A stretch of DNA of 64,000 nt, taken from the NCBI GenBank assembly GCA_013400155.1, contig VXBM01000057.1:1364186-1428185 (forward strand). Direction: 5' to 3'. The stretch is from Helopsaltes ochotensis (taxonomy: Eukaryota; Chordata; Aves; Passeriformes; Locustellidae). The notes below the pieces were generated by a model. That model had not been told where the DNA came from and ran no database searches. It saw only the letters and a program-made list of their open reading frames with translations. This document shows positions 22,201 to 33,200 of this stretch, piece by piece. Each line of letters opens with the position of its first letter. Position 1 is the stretch's first letter. A program made the translations under genes and the position numbers.

Positions 22201-25200
22201 ACTGGATGTCTGGTTTGTGACATTCCCAGTCCTCCACAAGTTTCAAGACAAGGCATTCCGTGGTCACTTTTTAATCCAAGCAGGGGATTACATGCCAAAC
22301 CAGAGGGTCATTAAGGGTAATGTCTCCGTAAATATTTTAGGAGGGATACTTCTGAATGTTTCATTCACAGATTCCTATGAGAAGGAAGCTGCAGCATGTG
22401 GCAAGAAGAAAATACTGTCATCCTCCATCTCTCCTCCTTTAGAGATTGAAGTTACAGAAGAGCAAAGAAGATTTCTACGGTTAGTAGTGACAAACAGCTC
22501 TCAATTTTTGGGGATAGTTCTGGTGACCAGGAAGATGTCTATGTATGCCAGGTTACCATGAAATTCAGGAGAAAAAGTGTTGATTCTTTCTCGAGCAGAG
22601 CCCAGTTGGCTCTGTCTGTACTGAGGGAAAGAGATATGCTTGTTAGGCACGTTGTTACAACATCTTAGGACAAAACCCTGGGGTGTGACATTTCTGTGCC
22701 TTTGCAATGTGCTCCGATTTCCCTGGGAAAGTAAACCTTCATGTGTGGGCCAGAAGACTGCCAAAGCAGCTTCCAACAGTTCCTCCTGTCTGGGGCTCAG
22801 GACTTGGGAGTGCACAAAGGAGTGCAGTGCCCAGAGTGTTAACCTAGGTACGGACATTACAGGCACTTTTTGAGAAGAGGAGGATGGGGTATGGAAAGTC
22901 TGTATTGTGAATCCTTCAAAAACACATTCCTTTTTCCCAGGTGATTGCAAAGAGTAACTAATGAAAACTGTTTCCCAAATGTTTCAGAATGGTGACCTAG
23001 CTACAATTAGGATATTTGACTTTTGTACTTCAAGAGTTTAGGTACAGATTTATTGTTGGACAATTGCAGACCTACTGGACACTCATCAAACTTTCTTTTC
23101 CCCCAAATCCCTGTCTGCCACCTGCTACATGCATTTGTGAGGTTTTTTTCCGTGCATTGTTCTGAATTTTCAGATGAAGTTGTGTCAGTACTACCTCATT
23201 ACTGGTTTGGTGGGTGTGGTTTTTTTTTTATTCCTACTGCAAGCTCAACAGCTGCTCATTCAGTCCTTATTAAGATTGTTGTCTACTACAGGGATACACT
23301 TGCTTAGTGTTGTTCATAGTTCAGTAATATTTGGATGCCTTTGTTGTTTCTACCTCTCAATTATGTTGCTAACATCACAATAGTTGTAATGCCTCTTATT
23401 CAACTTTGATTTATTTTTGCAATCATCCGTGAAAGTCTTTCATTTCTAATAGATCTACTTTAGAGAATGGATGGCTAAAATTGAATACAATATACCAAGT
23501 GAGAGAATCCCATTGATTTGTACAGTAGCTTTGCAGCTGTGCCCATATATTCTGTTTATCATATCCACACCTGATATTTTGTCTGCTTTTTTGGCAACTG
23601 CTGCTTGCATGAGCTGCTTATCTGTGGATGGTCATGACAAAGAAACAGAGTAATGGGGGTTATTTTTTGAATTTGTGTTGTTTATGTGGAAGCCAGCCAA
23701 AAGTAGAAATAGGTTAAATTACTTCTGATACTTGGTATTTATTTGTCTTTAGGAGTGGTAAATTCAATTTTTCTGCCCATTCTTCATTCATCCTACTGAT
23801 TTCATTCTTCATTTTTCTACTTGTTTTAATTTCTGATTGGGTTCAACTTTGTCTCTGGTCTCAGCTGACCGAAATAATTCTGTGCTTTCTACAAATTTGT
23901 GTGCTTGACCATGCCTCTTCTTTTCCACATCATTAATAAAGGATCATGAGGATACAGATCAGGACGTGTGTTGAACACTGACCATCTGTTGCCAGCATAC
24001 CTTGTTTCTGTAGTCTCTAAATCATAATAGATGTTGCTTCTCTATCCATGACAACCTTTTGCATTTCCTTCTTTATCTACTTTCTAATGGTGGCATTAAA
24101 ACCTTTTTGAAAGAGCTAATAAATTCTGAGAGCTACTTTTTTTCATCAGGTAAATCACAAACATTCTACAAAAATGAGTAAGGAAGTAAATCAAAAAGGT
24201 ATGTGTTTCTTCTAAGGACACTAGTTGAATAGTCAGCACAGAGGGATGCCAGTTATGATTTTTAGCAAGAAACTTACTGGTGCTGGCTTACTAGTAGTTT
24301 TATTGTGTGACTTAATAATTTTGCAGTCTGTATTAGCAGTTCATTCCTTTGCAATTGCTCTGTGAGACTATCACTACTAAAAAGTTATGAAATAAAAGTA
24401 TTAGGTGAAAATCTATATTTTGTTATTGTTACTGTTAGACTATGACTGTGTTCTGCACTAATGTTTGGTGTAATAAAATAAATTAACTTGTCTAAAAGAC
24501 CTTTCACTTCAGCTATGCTTGCAATTTAATTGTTCACCTGCAGCTTTGGTTCCGTTATTTGTCTACTAAGCATTGTAGCAATGCATTGTTCTGTTGACTC
24601 TCTTGAACTTCCTTCTTTATTTTTTCTCTTAATAATAATAATTAAAAAACCAGAAAAGCCCAATTGACTTCAATAGCTGCTTGGGTTTTGTCATTTCACA
24701 ATGGGCTTTTTTACAGAATCACAGAATGACTAGGTTGGAAGAGATCTCCAAGATCATCGAGTCCAACCCATGCCCTAACACCACCTCAACTGAACCATGG
24801 CACTGAGTGCCACATCCAGTCTTTTTTTAAACGCATACAGGGATGGTGACTCCACCACCTTCCCAGGCAGACCATTCCAGTAGTTTATTATTCTTTCCAT
24901 GAAAAAGCTTTTCCTAATATCCAACCATTTTTGTCTGTGTGTGCTTGCTGAAGGCTATCCATGTCTTCTTTTTTTGAGTAGAATTTCACAAGCCATGTTT
25001 ATGTGGAGGCTAATAATTGTACTAATCTGTACTATTCTCTATAGGTAAGTTTAGATTTGCTTCTTTCTTTATTTGTTCAAAGAATTTCTTGTCTAGAACT
25101 AACCTTTACCACCTTTGTGTGAAGTGAATATTCCCTGAGTTAATAAAGTATATCTTGTTACAGTTGTTTTCATTTTGAAGATAAGCTCTCATCTGTCTGT

Positions 25201-28200
25201 GAAGTCTCATTTCTGTGTGTATTTTTCCATCCACAGGCTGACATATGTCATAATTAACTAGAGGTTGTTCTTTCCTGTGTTCTCTTTGCTTAACAGGATA
25301 TAAAGTTCATTAAACCATCATAAATTTCTTACGATATTTTTTCCATTTTAAGTATTTGCTAATACACGTCAATTGAAATCACAGTTCTTTTAGATTTAAT
25401 TCTTTTAGACTTCAAGTTAATGCTGTGTAATTTCAATATTTGAAATGTTTGCATGTTGAACCAGGTATCTTGTGCATCTTCAGAAAAGGCAGATTTATAG
25501 ACTTAGAAATAAAGCCTCTCTTCACATAATACGGGAACTCATAGATCTTATAGTTGTGGAACATGAAAAATGCACAATTGATTGGAGTGAAAAAACATGT
25601 TTGAATGCAAACTGAAAGGAAAAAATTACTTGGAATCTCATGAGGCATCGATTTTGAGATGGGAAACTGTTACAGGAAGTGATATAAGGAACCTATATGT
25701 GGACTACAGAAATATTTACATGTGCTGTGGAGTCATAGGTACAGTGGTTGATGTCTTATTTCTGTTGGGTTTTTTTTCTTCAGATGCTGCTACAAAAATT
25801 TGGAGGACTTGGGTCTTGAATTGTCATTTCCTGAGAGAAACAACTCCTTGATTCTTGTGAGGAAAGTGCCAATGTGTTTTATAGAAAGAGAAGCCAATGA
25901 ATTACGACGAAAAAGACAACCTGTCACTAAAAGTATTGTGGAGGTCAGCTGTGGATATGGGTAAAGTTATGATAGTAGATCTTGTTCTATATTCATGGCC
26001 CGGGGTATTACAAGATCTCTGTTATGGAGACAAAAAAGTCCCCTGGCAAATGTGAGTGCCATCCCTTTTAGTAGCTAAATAGTCCCAAAACTGAAATCAC
26101 TGAACTGAAAAGATAGAAGACTGTTTCAGACTCGGACTAGTGGAGCAGCTAAGCTAAAAAGCTTAAACTAAAAAAGCTTTAAAAAAAAAGCTTAAAAGTT
26201 TAAAGCTAAAAACTGTATATAGCAAAGATATTTCAACAGTTTACTGCACATGGATGCTTGAATGGACAGTAAATGCTCGAAGGAACAGAAAAATTATTAA
26301 ATGGAGGAACAGTAAAATGAATAAGTCCTAACAAATAATATTTATGTATCAACTATATTAAATTTATTTCCATGATGTCTCTACATGGGCCATGGGGCTT
26401 TCTAAAAACCACTGTTTCAGATGTTCTGCAGTTTGAGGGAGAAATTCCTGAAGTGATTACTTGCAGTGCGAGGTCAGGACTTCTACCTAGATCTTTCACA
26501 CTCTGGTCAGTGTACTACCAACAGTATCACTTTTTCTGATTCTGTCAGTCACACAGTAAATTATACACATATGTGAATAAAGTAGTGTAGGGGGATAGAA
26601 GGGAAAAATAGCAACTGATTACATTACCTTTTTTTTTCTAGGAGCTTATTCAAGAACAAGTTGAGGTGAGTTGCTGTCTACTTCTAGAATTGACTGTAAC
26701 AATCCAAAGTTTACTGCGTGAATCAAAGGGAGCATATTGAGCTTCAAATGAGAGAGTGGACTAGATAATCCCGTAGTTTTTCCTCATTTTTAGTTTCCTT
26801 TGTGTTACAGTTCTTTTTTCTCGTATTAAATGGAAAGTAACATGATGTTACCTTACTGCTTTTAGCTAGTGCAGACCACAAGAGGAGGAGCACGAGGGAC
26901 GCTGCCTCTGACGTTTCTGAAGGTGTTAGCTTCCCAGGCCTGTCATGGTAGTGAAATTGTATTTTTCTTTCATTCTCTCTTCCCCCGCCCTCCCCCCCAA
27001 ACCTTTCTGTCTACACATTCTCCCTGGGGCAGTGTTTGGATGTGTTTGCAGCTATTGCAGGGTTAAAGACTGTATTGCTTAGGGAAGAGGAGATAATGCT
27101 CATGGACAGCACTGAGGGATTAGCAATATTCTCCCAATTTATTCATGTATGGGCCTAACATACTTTCTATCCTTCATGTGAAACATACATTTCTGAGATG
27201 CATTCATATGTGCTAGCTTTAAACCATTCAAATAACAGCTCTGTGATGAGCCAAGGGGGAAGGTGCTGGAATCTGCTTGAAAGCATGCAGGAAAGAACAC
27301 TTAGCCACTCTTTCCAAATTTTTAATTTCCTTTTAAGTATCCAAAGTGATAATTTAAGTATGCCTGCAACATTTCAAGTACTTTTGGAAGGAGTAAAAAT
27401 TTACATTTTCTCAGGGAACTGCTGTTTTCCAGCATCTGGCAATGAACAGGCCTTAATGGCATAGACTGCAGTAGCTCCAGCCTCTTGTTGCAATTCCTGT
27501 ACCATATACAGTATCAACAGGATCACATTGAAAGGGCAAACATGAATCAGAAGTATCTGTTTACTCAACAGTATCTCAATTTACAATTGGCAATGGTTTG
27601 GGTTTTTGTGTCTAAAAAAGTCCAATGGCTAAAAGCATATCCCAGATGGTCTTGTGCATCTGTTAAGGCTAAAGTGTGCAAACACCTCTAAAGTAACTCC
27701 CTAATGTTCTGTTTGAATTTCCTCTGGATGCTTTTTAGTGCTCACTTTGAGAAAGGACTTAGTGGCAGAGCTGACATTTGGTCTCAGAAGTGATACCTGT
27801 CTGTGGCAGCCACTGAGAACCACCAAAGCCTATGAAGCTGTTATTAATTGTTGTCTTGGTTTAATACTTCTTGATTTGTGAACTGTTTCCAACTTCAGCT
27901 GTAACACATACCACACAAAAAAGCCCACTTTGCCTGTTGCAACATTACCTGAAACACCAAACCATCATAATCTTACTGTCCATCAGACTTGTGCTGTATG
28001 AAAGTTTAAGCCATGGCAAGCTGATCTCATTATACAGCACTCTTGAGCTGAGCCTCAAGTCTGCCATACTGCAGCCTTTGGGTTGCCTTTGCAGCCTCTC
28101 AGCTAATCTTTGGGAGATGCCTTGTTTTCACTGAAAACCATAGCTTTAGAAGGAAATGGAGTCCTCTTTGGCAGCAGGGGCAAGAATGTGTCTGTCTTTT

Positions 28201-29175
28201 TCAGGAGCTATTAAGTTTAACGAGCATTTGACTTTGGAGGAGAGCTGCAGGCTTATTGAAGCTTTGTCATCTTGTAAGCTACCCTTCCAGTGTGCTCATG
28301 GAAGACCTTCAATGCTGCCTCTTGCAGATGTAGAACATCTACAGCAGGAAAAACAGGTACTGTGTGGGACACACCTCTGGTAATCCGTGTTCTGGATTAT
28401 CAGAGACGCATCATGTATGTGTGTTAGAACTAGGATCATCCAGTTTGAAAACATCACAGCTGGTCTTATATTGCTTGACTTTTTACATATTGTTATCAAT
28501 AAAATGGAACTTTAGTACATAAGCCATCGTACTGTAACTATTTTACCAAAGATCTTACCATATATTATTTGAATAGTCACACTGTGTTGAATAGTGTCCT
28601 TAAGGTTAAGCATACATTTCAAGTTTTTGCAGTTTTTAAGTGTAAAAATTGGAAAAGATGGAAATTATGAAATTCTGTTAGTGGCAAAGATGCTAATTAA
28701 ATAAATGTTTACTTTCCCAAAGTTTAAGATGCTATAAAATGGGAATAAAGCACAGGAATAGCAATATTTACTCTAAAATCATAGAAATGGTTTGGGTTGG
28801 AAGGGACCTTGAAGATAATCTAGTTGCTATGAGTGGGAACGCCTGCCACTAGACAAGGTTACATTTAAATTATATTTAAATCGGGTTACATTTAAATTTG
28901 AAAGTAAATCATTACTCCTCCCTTTTGCTATTACTGTGCTTTATTGTTATTAAATTGGATTCTGTTGAAAGTCAGGTGGGACTTTGAATTAGATATTAGC
29001 TTGGGAATGAATGTATTAGGACAAAGAGTATGGAAACACTGAAACTTATCACTGAAGTCAGTTATGACTTGTGCTTCCTAATTTTTTCTCCCTCCAGCCT
29101 AAACCTAATTTGACTAGACTGAGGAAGATGGCACGAGCATGGCAGCTATTTGGGAAAAAAAAAGAACCCATTTAA
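9923..29175 (+). CDS. MLH3: MLH3, DNA mismatch repair protein (MutL homolog 3), 12 coding exons
   Basis: Coding exons: 9923-13220, 16726-16824, 17480-17550, 18538-18642, 20621-20693, 21337-21408, 22371-22479, 25784-25943, 26642-26665, 26866-26947, 28205-28356 and 29098-29175. All junctions are GT/AG and phases agree, giving 1440 residues (human 1453). MLH3 pairs with MLH1 as MutLgamma, a nuclease that resolves meiotic crossovers and has a minor mismatch-repair role. The N-terminal GHKL ATPase has catalytic Glu28 and Asn32, DNG at 56-58, FTSK at 74-77 and GFRGEAL at 91-97. A long polar linker (about 360-1090) is weakly conserved. The endonuclease motif DQHAAHE with downstream Glu sits at 1224-1235, and further metal-site motifs are ACHG (1362-1365) and CAHGRP (1394-1399). 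The start is the first ATG downstream of the leader uORF and matches the human MIKCL start. The C-terminus is shorter than the human one. Confidence 0.97.
13409..13656. repeat. Imperfect inverted repeat in MLH3 intron
   Basis: Arms AAAAGATCATTTTTA (13409-13423) and AAAATGGTAAAAAG (13426-13439) recur as reverse complements at 13642-13656 and 13581-13594, in the order expected of a foldback. The right arm has an extra stretch between its two blocks. It may be an old foldback or MITE-like element, or chance in AT-rich DNA. Confidence 0.45.
20333..20349. repeat. Near-perfect palindrome with a second half-copy
   Basis: TGACCATTTAATGGTCA is palindromic except at its centre. The block CATGACCATTTAAT also occurs at 20207-20220, about 125 bases upstream, in the same MLH3 intron. 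Confidence 0.6.
21337..21408 (+). CDS. MLH3: MLH3 endonuclease-motif exon (72 nt, symmetric)
   Basis: This exon supplies 24 codons with phase 1 at both ends. It encodes VDQHAAHERIRLEQ, the metal-binding DQHA(X)2E(X)4E motif that defines nuclease-active MutL proteins. Its length and content equal the human exon skipped in the known MLH3-delta-7 isoform. Skipping would keep the frame here as well. Confidence 0.93.
24713..24925 (-). mobile_element. CR1-type LINE fragment (3' end)
   Basis: The plus strand begins ACAGAATCACAGAATG, continues with the GGTTGGAAGAGATCTCCAAG-like block, and ends near TTCCTAATATCCAAC. This is the reverse complement of the 3' end of chicken repeat 1 (CR1) elements. About 210 bases remain, a usual 5'-truncated copy. 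It lies in the MLH3 intron before exon 25784-25943. The element is a main reason for calling the genome avian. Confidence 0.88.
26150..26214. repeat. Degenerate AAGCTTAAA-type tandem repeat
   Basis: AAGCT or AAGCTT followed by A-rich spacers recurs about five times in 65 bases inside an MLH3 intron. It is simple-sequence-like and purine-rich. Confidence 0.6.
28776..28860 (-). mobile_element. Short CR1-type LINE fragment
   Basis: ATCATAGAAATGG plus GGTTGGAAGGGACCTTGAAG and a degraded CACTAGACAAGGTT block match the terminal part of CR1, reverse-complemented. The middle is partly deleted relative to typical copies. It lies in the last MLH3 intron. Confidence 0.8.
29155..29163 (+). repeat. MLH3: Coding (A)9 tract at the MLH3 C-terminus
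   Basis: Nine consecutive A encode three lysines, four codons before the stop. Slippage would change only the last few residues before another nearby stop. Confidence 0.9.
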
Positions 29176-29573
29176 AAAAAGTTAAGATTGTAAACTGCAA
29201 CCACTAGAAACACTGGTACAATCCATGAGCCCTGTTGTTAGACTACAATTTCCTGTATGGAGCCAAGTTCTGAGCCAGTGCAGTCACCAAAGCTCTCTCC
29301 CAACTACTGACCAAAGAAGCAGAGACCAGCCAGGAGAACATGGCAGGAGGAGCCCACCCTTGGAGTCTGGTGAAGCATCCTCAGTATTAAGGAATAGTGC
29401 TGTAAGTCTGGGCTTATGGCAGTGCTGGACTGTTGGGTGCAAGGAGTTGCAGACACTTGCAGTTACAAAGCAAAGCACTTCTTTTCTGCAAGCACAGCAT
29501 AATTCTGCTTAATAGAGAGGGGAATTTTAATTAGTGTATTGTATAGTACTTGGAAAATTGGAAGGTATTTCTT

Positions 29574-29579
29574 AATAAA
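29574..29579 (+). terminator. MLH3: Poly(A) signal of MLH3
   Basis: AATAAA lies about 400 bases past the MLH3 stop and is the first canonical signal downstream. It faces the EIF2B2 3' end on the other strand. Confidence 0.6.
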
Positions 29580-29992
29580 GTTCACACTAAACTCACTCCT
29601 TGGGCTCATGGCAGTGGTTGGAATCAGGATCGACCAGCTTCATAGTGTATATATAGGCCAACTCAGAATCACGAAACATTTACCTTGGCAATGAATGACA
29701 CACCCAGCTGCTTCTCCAGAGCCTTGCAGTTTGTGTTCTTGAGTGAGACATTTCTAAATCCCCACCTAGCCTCACAGAAATAACTAAATAGTTAAATATC
29801 CATTTTGAAGACAACTGTTGATGGATTCCCACTCCTATCATATTCTCATGTGAAAGGACACTGTAAAGCCTGCTACTGCATCATGTAGTGAATGCAGGCA
29901 ACTCACTACACTGGTAAAACGCCTGCTAGTTAAAGAAACAAAACAACTGCATATGGAAAATGTGCTTAACAGTGAGATCACTGTAAACAGCT
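29580..29992. other. Short convergent intergenic spacer
   Basis: The roughly 400 bases between the MLH3 and EIF2B2 poly(A) signals hold no gene and no recognisable repeat. Confidence 0.6.
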
Positions 29993-29998
29993 TTTATT
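29993..29998 (-). terminator. EIF2B2: Poly(A) signal of EIF2B2
   Basis: TTTATT on the plus strand gives AATAAA on the minus strand, about 275 bases after the EIF2B2 stop. This implies a short 3' UTR. Confidence 0.65.
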
Positions 29999-30273
29999 GC
30001 AGCATACTTTGAAGTAACAGCTTAGCTGCCCCAGAGTTACACATATGCCTTGCTATTTAATAATCAAAGTGGGTTAGCAGCTCCACATGGTTTCTGACAC
30101 AGCATGTGATAAAAACCTGTACAAGACCTCTGCCTTCTCTTGCTTTTGGGTAGGAAAGACATTTCTGAGCAGCTTTCTTACTGGCTCCCCATAGCAACCT
30201 GTCTTTTCAACAGACACTTTAATTTCTAAAGAGAAAGATACAAAGAGTCTGAATAGTGATGTGCGTCACAGTA

Positions 30274-33200
30274 TTAGAGTTCATAGTCATCTGGATGGTA
30301 GAGCTCGCTCATGAGGCGATAGATGTAAGAAGGTGCATTACCCCCAATGTTAGAAATGAAGAGAGTAATGAGCTCCGGAGGGACGTAGTCAAACACTGGG
30401 CAGTGAACATTGATTTTTGCCAGGATCTCCCCTGTGAAGTGAACAGCAGCAATATCAGTCAAAGCAACTCAAAGTACATTTGGCCTTTTGCACATCTTCT
30501 GGAGTCCCTAAACAAACTGGCTATGCACATGCCACCCTGAAGTCAGTACCTGAACATCCTGAATACTTTCCAACTTCTTCATTGATGTCTTTGAATTACA
30601 GGTATACAGCAATCTTGAACTAATGACAAAACTGTTTCTGGTCATTTTTGTCAGTAAAAACCCCAGATCTCCTCTGATGTAGACTGACTAATTGCCAAAA
30701 ACCCTACCACTATGTAATAAAAAAATCCGATACTGCCAAAGTTATTATTTAAAGAAATGCTCAAAAGGTCAAAACTGAAATCCAGTGCCACGCGTGCTAT
30801 CTTCATTTCAAAAGTCTTTGTCACATAGAAATGGGGCTTTGAAAGACACATTGCTAACTGAAAATGGGCTTGGGCTCTGATGCCTTTCTAAAGATGGTAC
30901 TTGTGTGGGAAGCCCATGACAGAGACACTATTGTTTCAATGGCTGTTTCATGTAACAAAGTTTCAAGAAGTTATAGGAAAGAAGGGAAGCTGCCCTTCCT
31001 GTTGGGCATCTCCCCTGTCCCACAGGAAAGTGCTACCTACCTGGACTCATTATCATCATCCTATATTAAAACACTGTTTCAGAGCAGAAGCAAAACTGCA
31101 AACACAGTGTTCCAAAGAAATCCTTTTTCTCTACTTTACATAATATACAGTTATAAAACTGGATGGTTCACAGCACTCTTTTCTGTCAAAGACAGTAAAA
31201 AAGAATTTTCTGTCTAGGGTTATAACATAGTCTGATGTTTAATTTTTTACATGAGTTACAAGAAAAATTATCGTCTGAACCAACTCGACCAGATGTAATA
31301 AGGAATAACCAGTACCTTCTGTGAATGGGAGCACTTCCTGTGGTGACACAAACTTGTGGAATGAATCTTCTTCATTAGGGAACTAAATGAGAAAGAGTAC
31401 AGGAAGATCAGGGAAAAAAACCTCTGATTATCCTTGTAAAAACAGATCCTGGCACTGATGGAAGGAACTAATGCAGAGGAAGATGACTTGCCAGGTGATA
31501 TTAACTCTGTTTACAATAATTACATAGTGCTTGCATTTAGAACCTCTCTAACAATTACAGATGAAAGATTTTTCCTCAAAGCTTTTAGAGCCTTCTATGA
31601 TGTGGCTGCCCTTATCAAAGCCTAGTGAACTGGAGGAGTGACTTCCTCAGTCTGCAACTTCATCTGACAATATTGAAAAAGTACTAAGTGTAAGAGAGAG
31701 TTTTGAATGTCTTACTCTATATTCTCTGCCTTTCAACACTAATAGTATAAACCGAAATCTGTCGTGGTTGAGGAAAACTAAGTATGGCAATGCCAGTGTC
31801 ATCAGTCTAGGCAGTGGTTTACATCCTTATACCCAATGTACTGCTTTGCACATGTAGCAGAGGACAGTGCTTCAAGGAGATCCTGAGGTGGGCCAGATTT
31901 CGGTGAGGATCTCCTATCTGAAGTAACAGCACTAACTGGGGGAGATGGCTCATTTACTGACCTTTCCTTGGGACAGATGGTGCTCTCCACCTTAAGCTCC
32001 CACAAGTAAAAGCCCCAGCAGGTGCAGTCCTGAAGAACTGTTGTACTTACCTGTGGTGAAAGCTTGAACATGGGGGCACACACAATGAGTGGAGTGGAGT
32101 GGTGCTTAGCTGCCAGTGCCAGTGTGTGAGTCCCACTCACAGCAATCAGGGCGCCATTGGCCAGGATTGTCTTTGTACCAATGATGACCTTAAAAGGGCA
32201 AATCAGAATTGGATAGCACGTTCCACAGCAAACTTGGGGAAGGAACACTTCCTGGCTCAGACCCTGACAGATGAACTGGAGGAGGACTGTAGCAGTACAG
32301 CCAGCCAGCCAGCCAGCAGCTGGAGTTGTAGGGAAGCTGAATGCCTGATCTGTTTCATCTGGCACCGGCTCTGCACTAAGACGTTCCTTGCTAACAAGAG
32401 CATGACTCCAGCACAGAGAACTTCAGAAGACAAATGTATGTTCTACTGCAGGGAATACCAAGTAGAAACTGGGCTGTGGTCCCTGTTCTACAAATCTACA
32501 AAGTAAGCTTTGTACAAGTAACTTGACTACTCACTGCAAAAATTCCCTTGCATTATGGTTGAGGGAATATAAAGCAGCTCAAAATATAGATAAGAACTGA
32601 TGTGGCTGGATTTTAATATATTACAAGTACTTTTTTCCCCCCCACTTTGGGTGCCAAATTTTCATCTCTATAAAAGTACAGAACAGGTCTGTTTAACAAG
32701 ACAAACATTAATCATTCCCTTCATCAGTCATCTTCTATTTCAGGCAAAGGGGTGTTTCTTCCTTTTGGAAATGCTGCTTTTTGTTCCATCTCCTTTGAAA
32801 ACTGAGGTTAATCCTTTGAGGCTCTCTTGTAACTGTAGCCACTAAGCCAGAAAAATCTATCACCATTCAGTCAGTCATCATACTGACTTGGAGTTCCACA
32901 CTGAATGTCCACCCCAGCAGTGAACAGGGACTATTACAATTTTGAGTCTTCAGTGAAGAAACACATCCATCACTGCTGGAACTTGCAGCTGATTTGAGAG
33001 GCCTAAGCCTGCCATGAATTCCCTCCTCCAGTGGAGCCCTCCTTACCTTGTTGACTCGAGACATGACAGCAAAAATAGCTGCATCACTCATGACAGTAGT
33101 TTCAATATTCTCTTTAGACAGTCGGACAGCCATTTCATGACCCTAAAAAGAGGAAGAATCCAATTGGCTCCTGTGACATAGTTCCTACAGTGCAATTGTA

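Noticed and set aside
22217..22561. Frame reading into MLH3 exon 22371-22479 from the intron
   Set aside because: Only the part after the CATTCACAG acceptor matches MLH3; the rest is intron.
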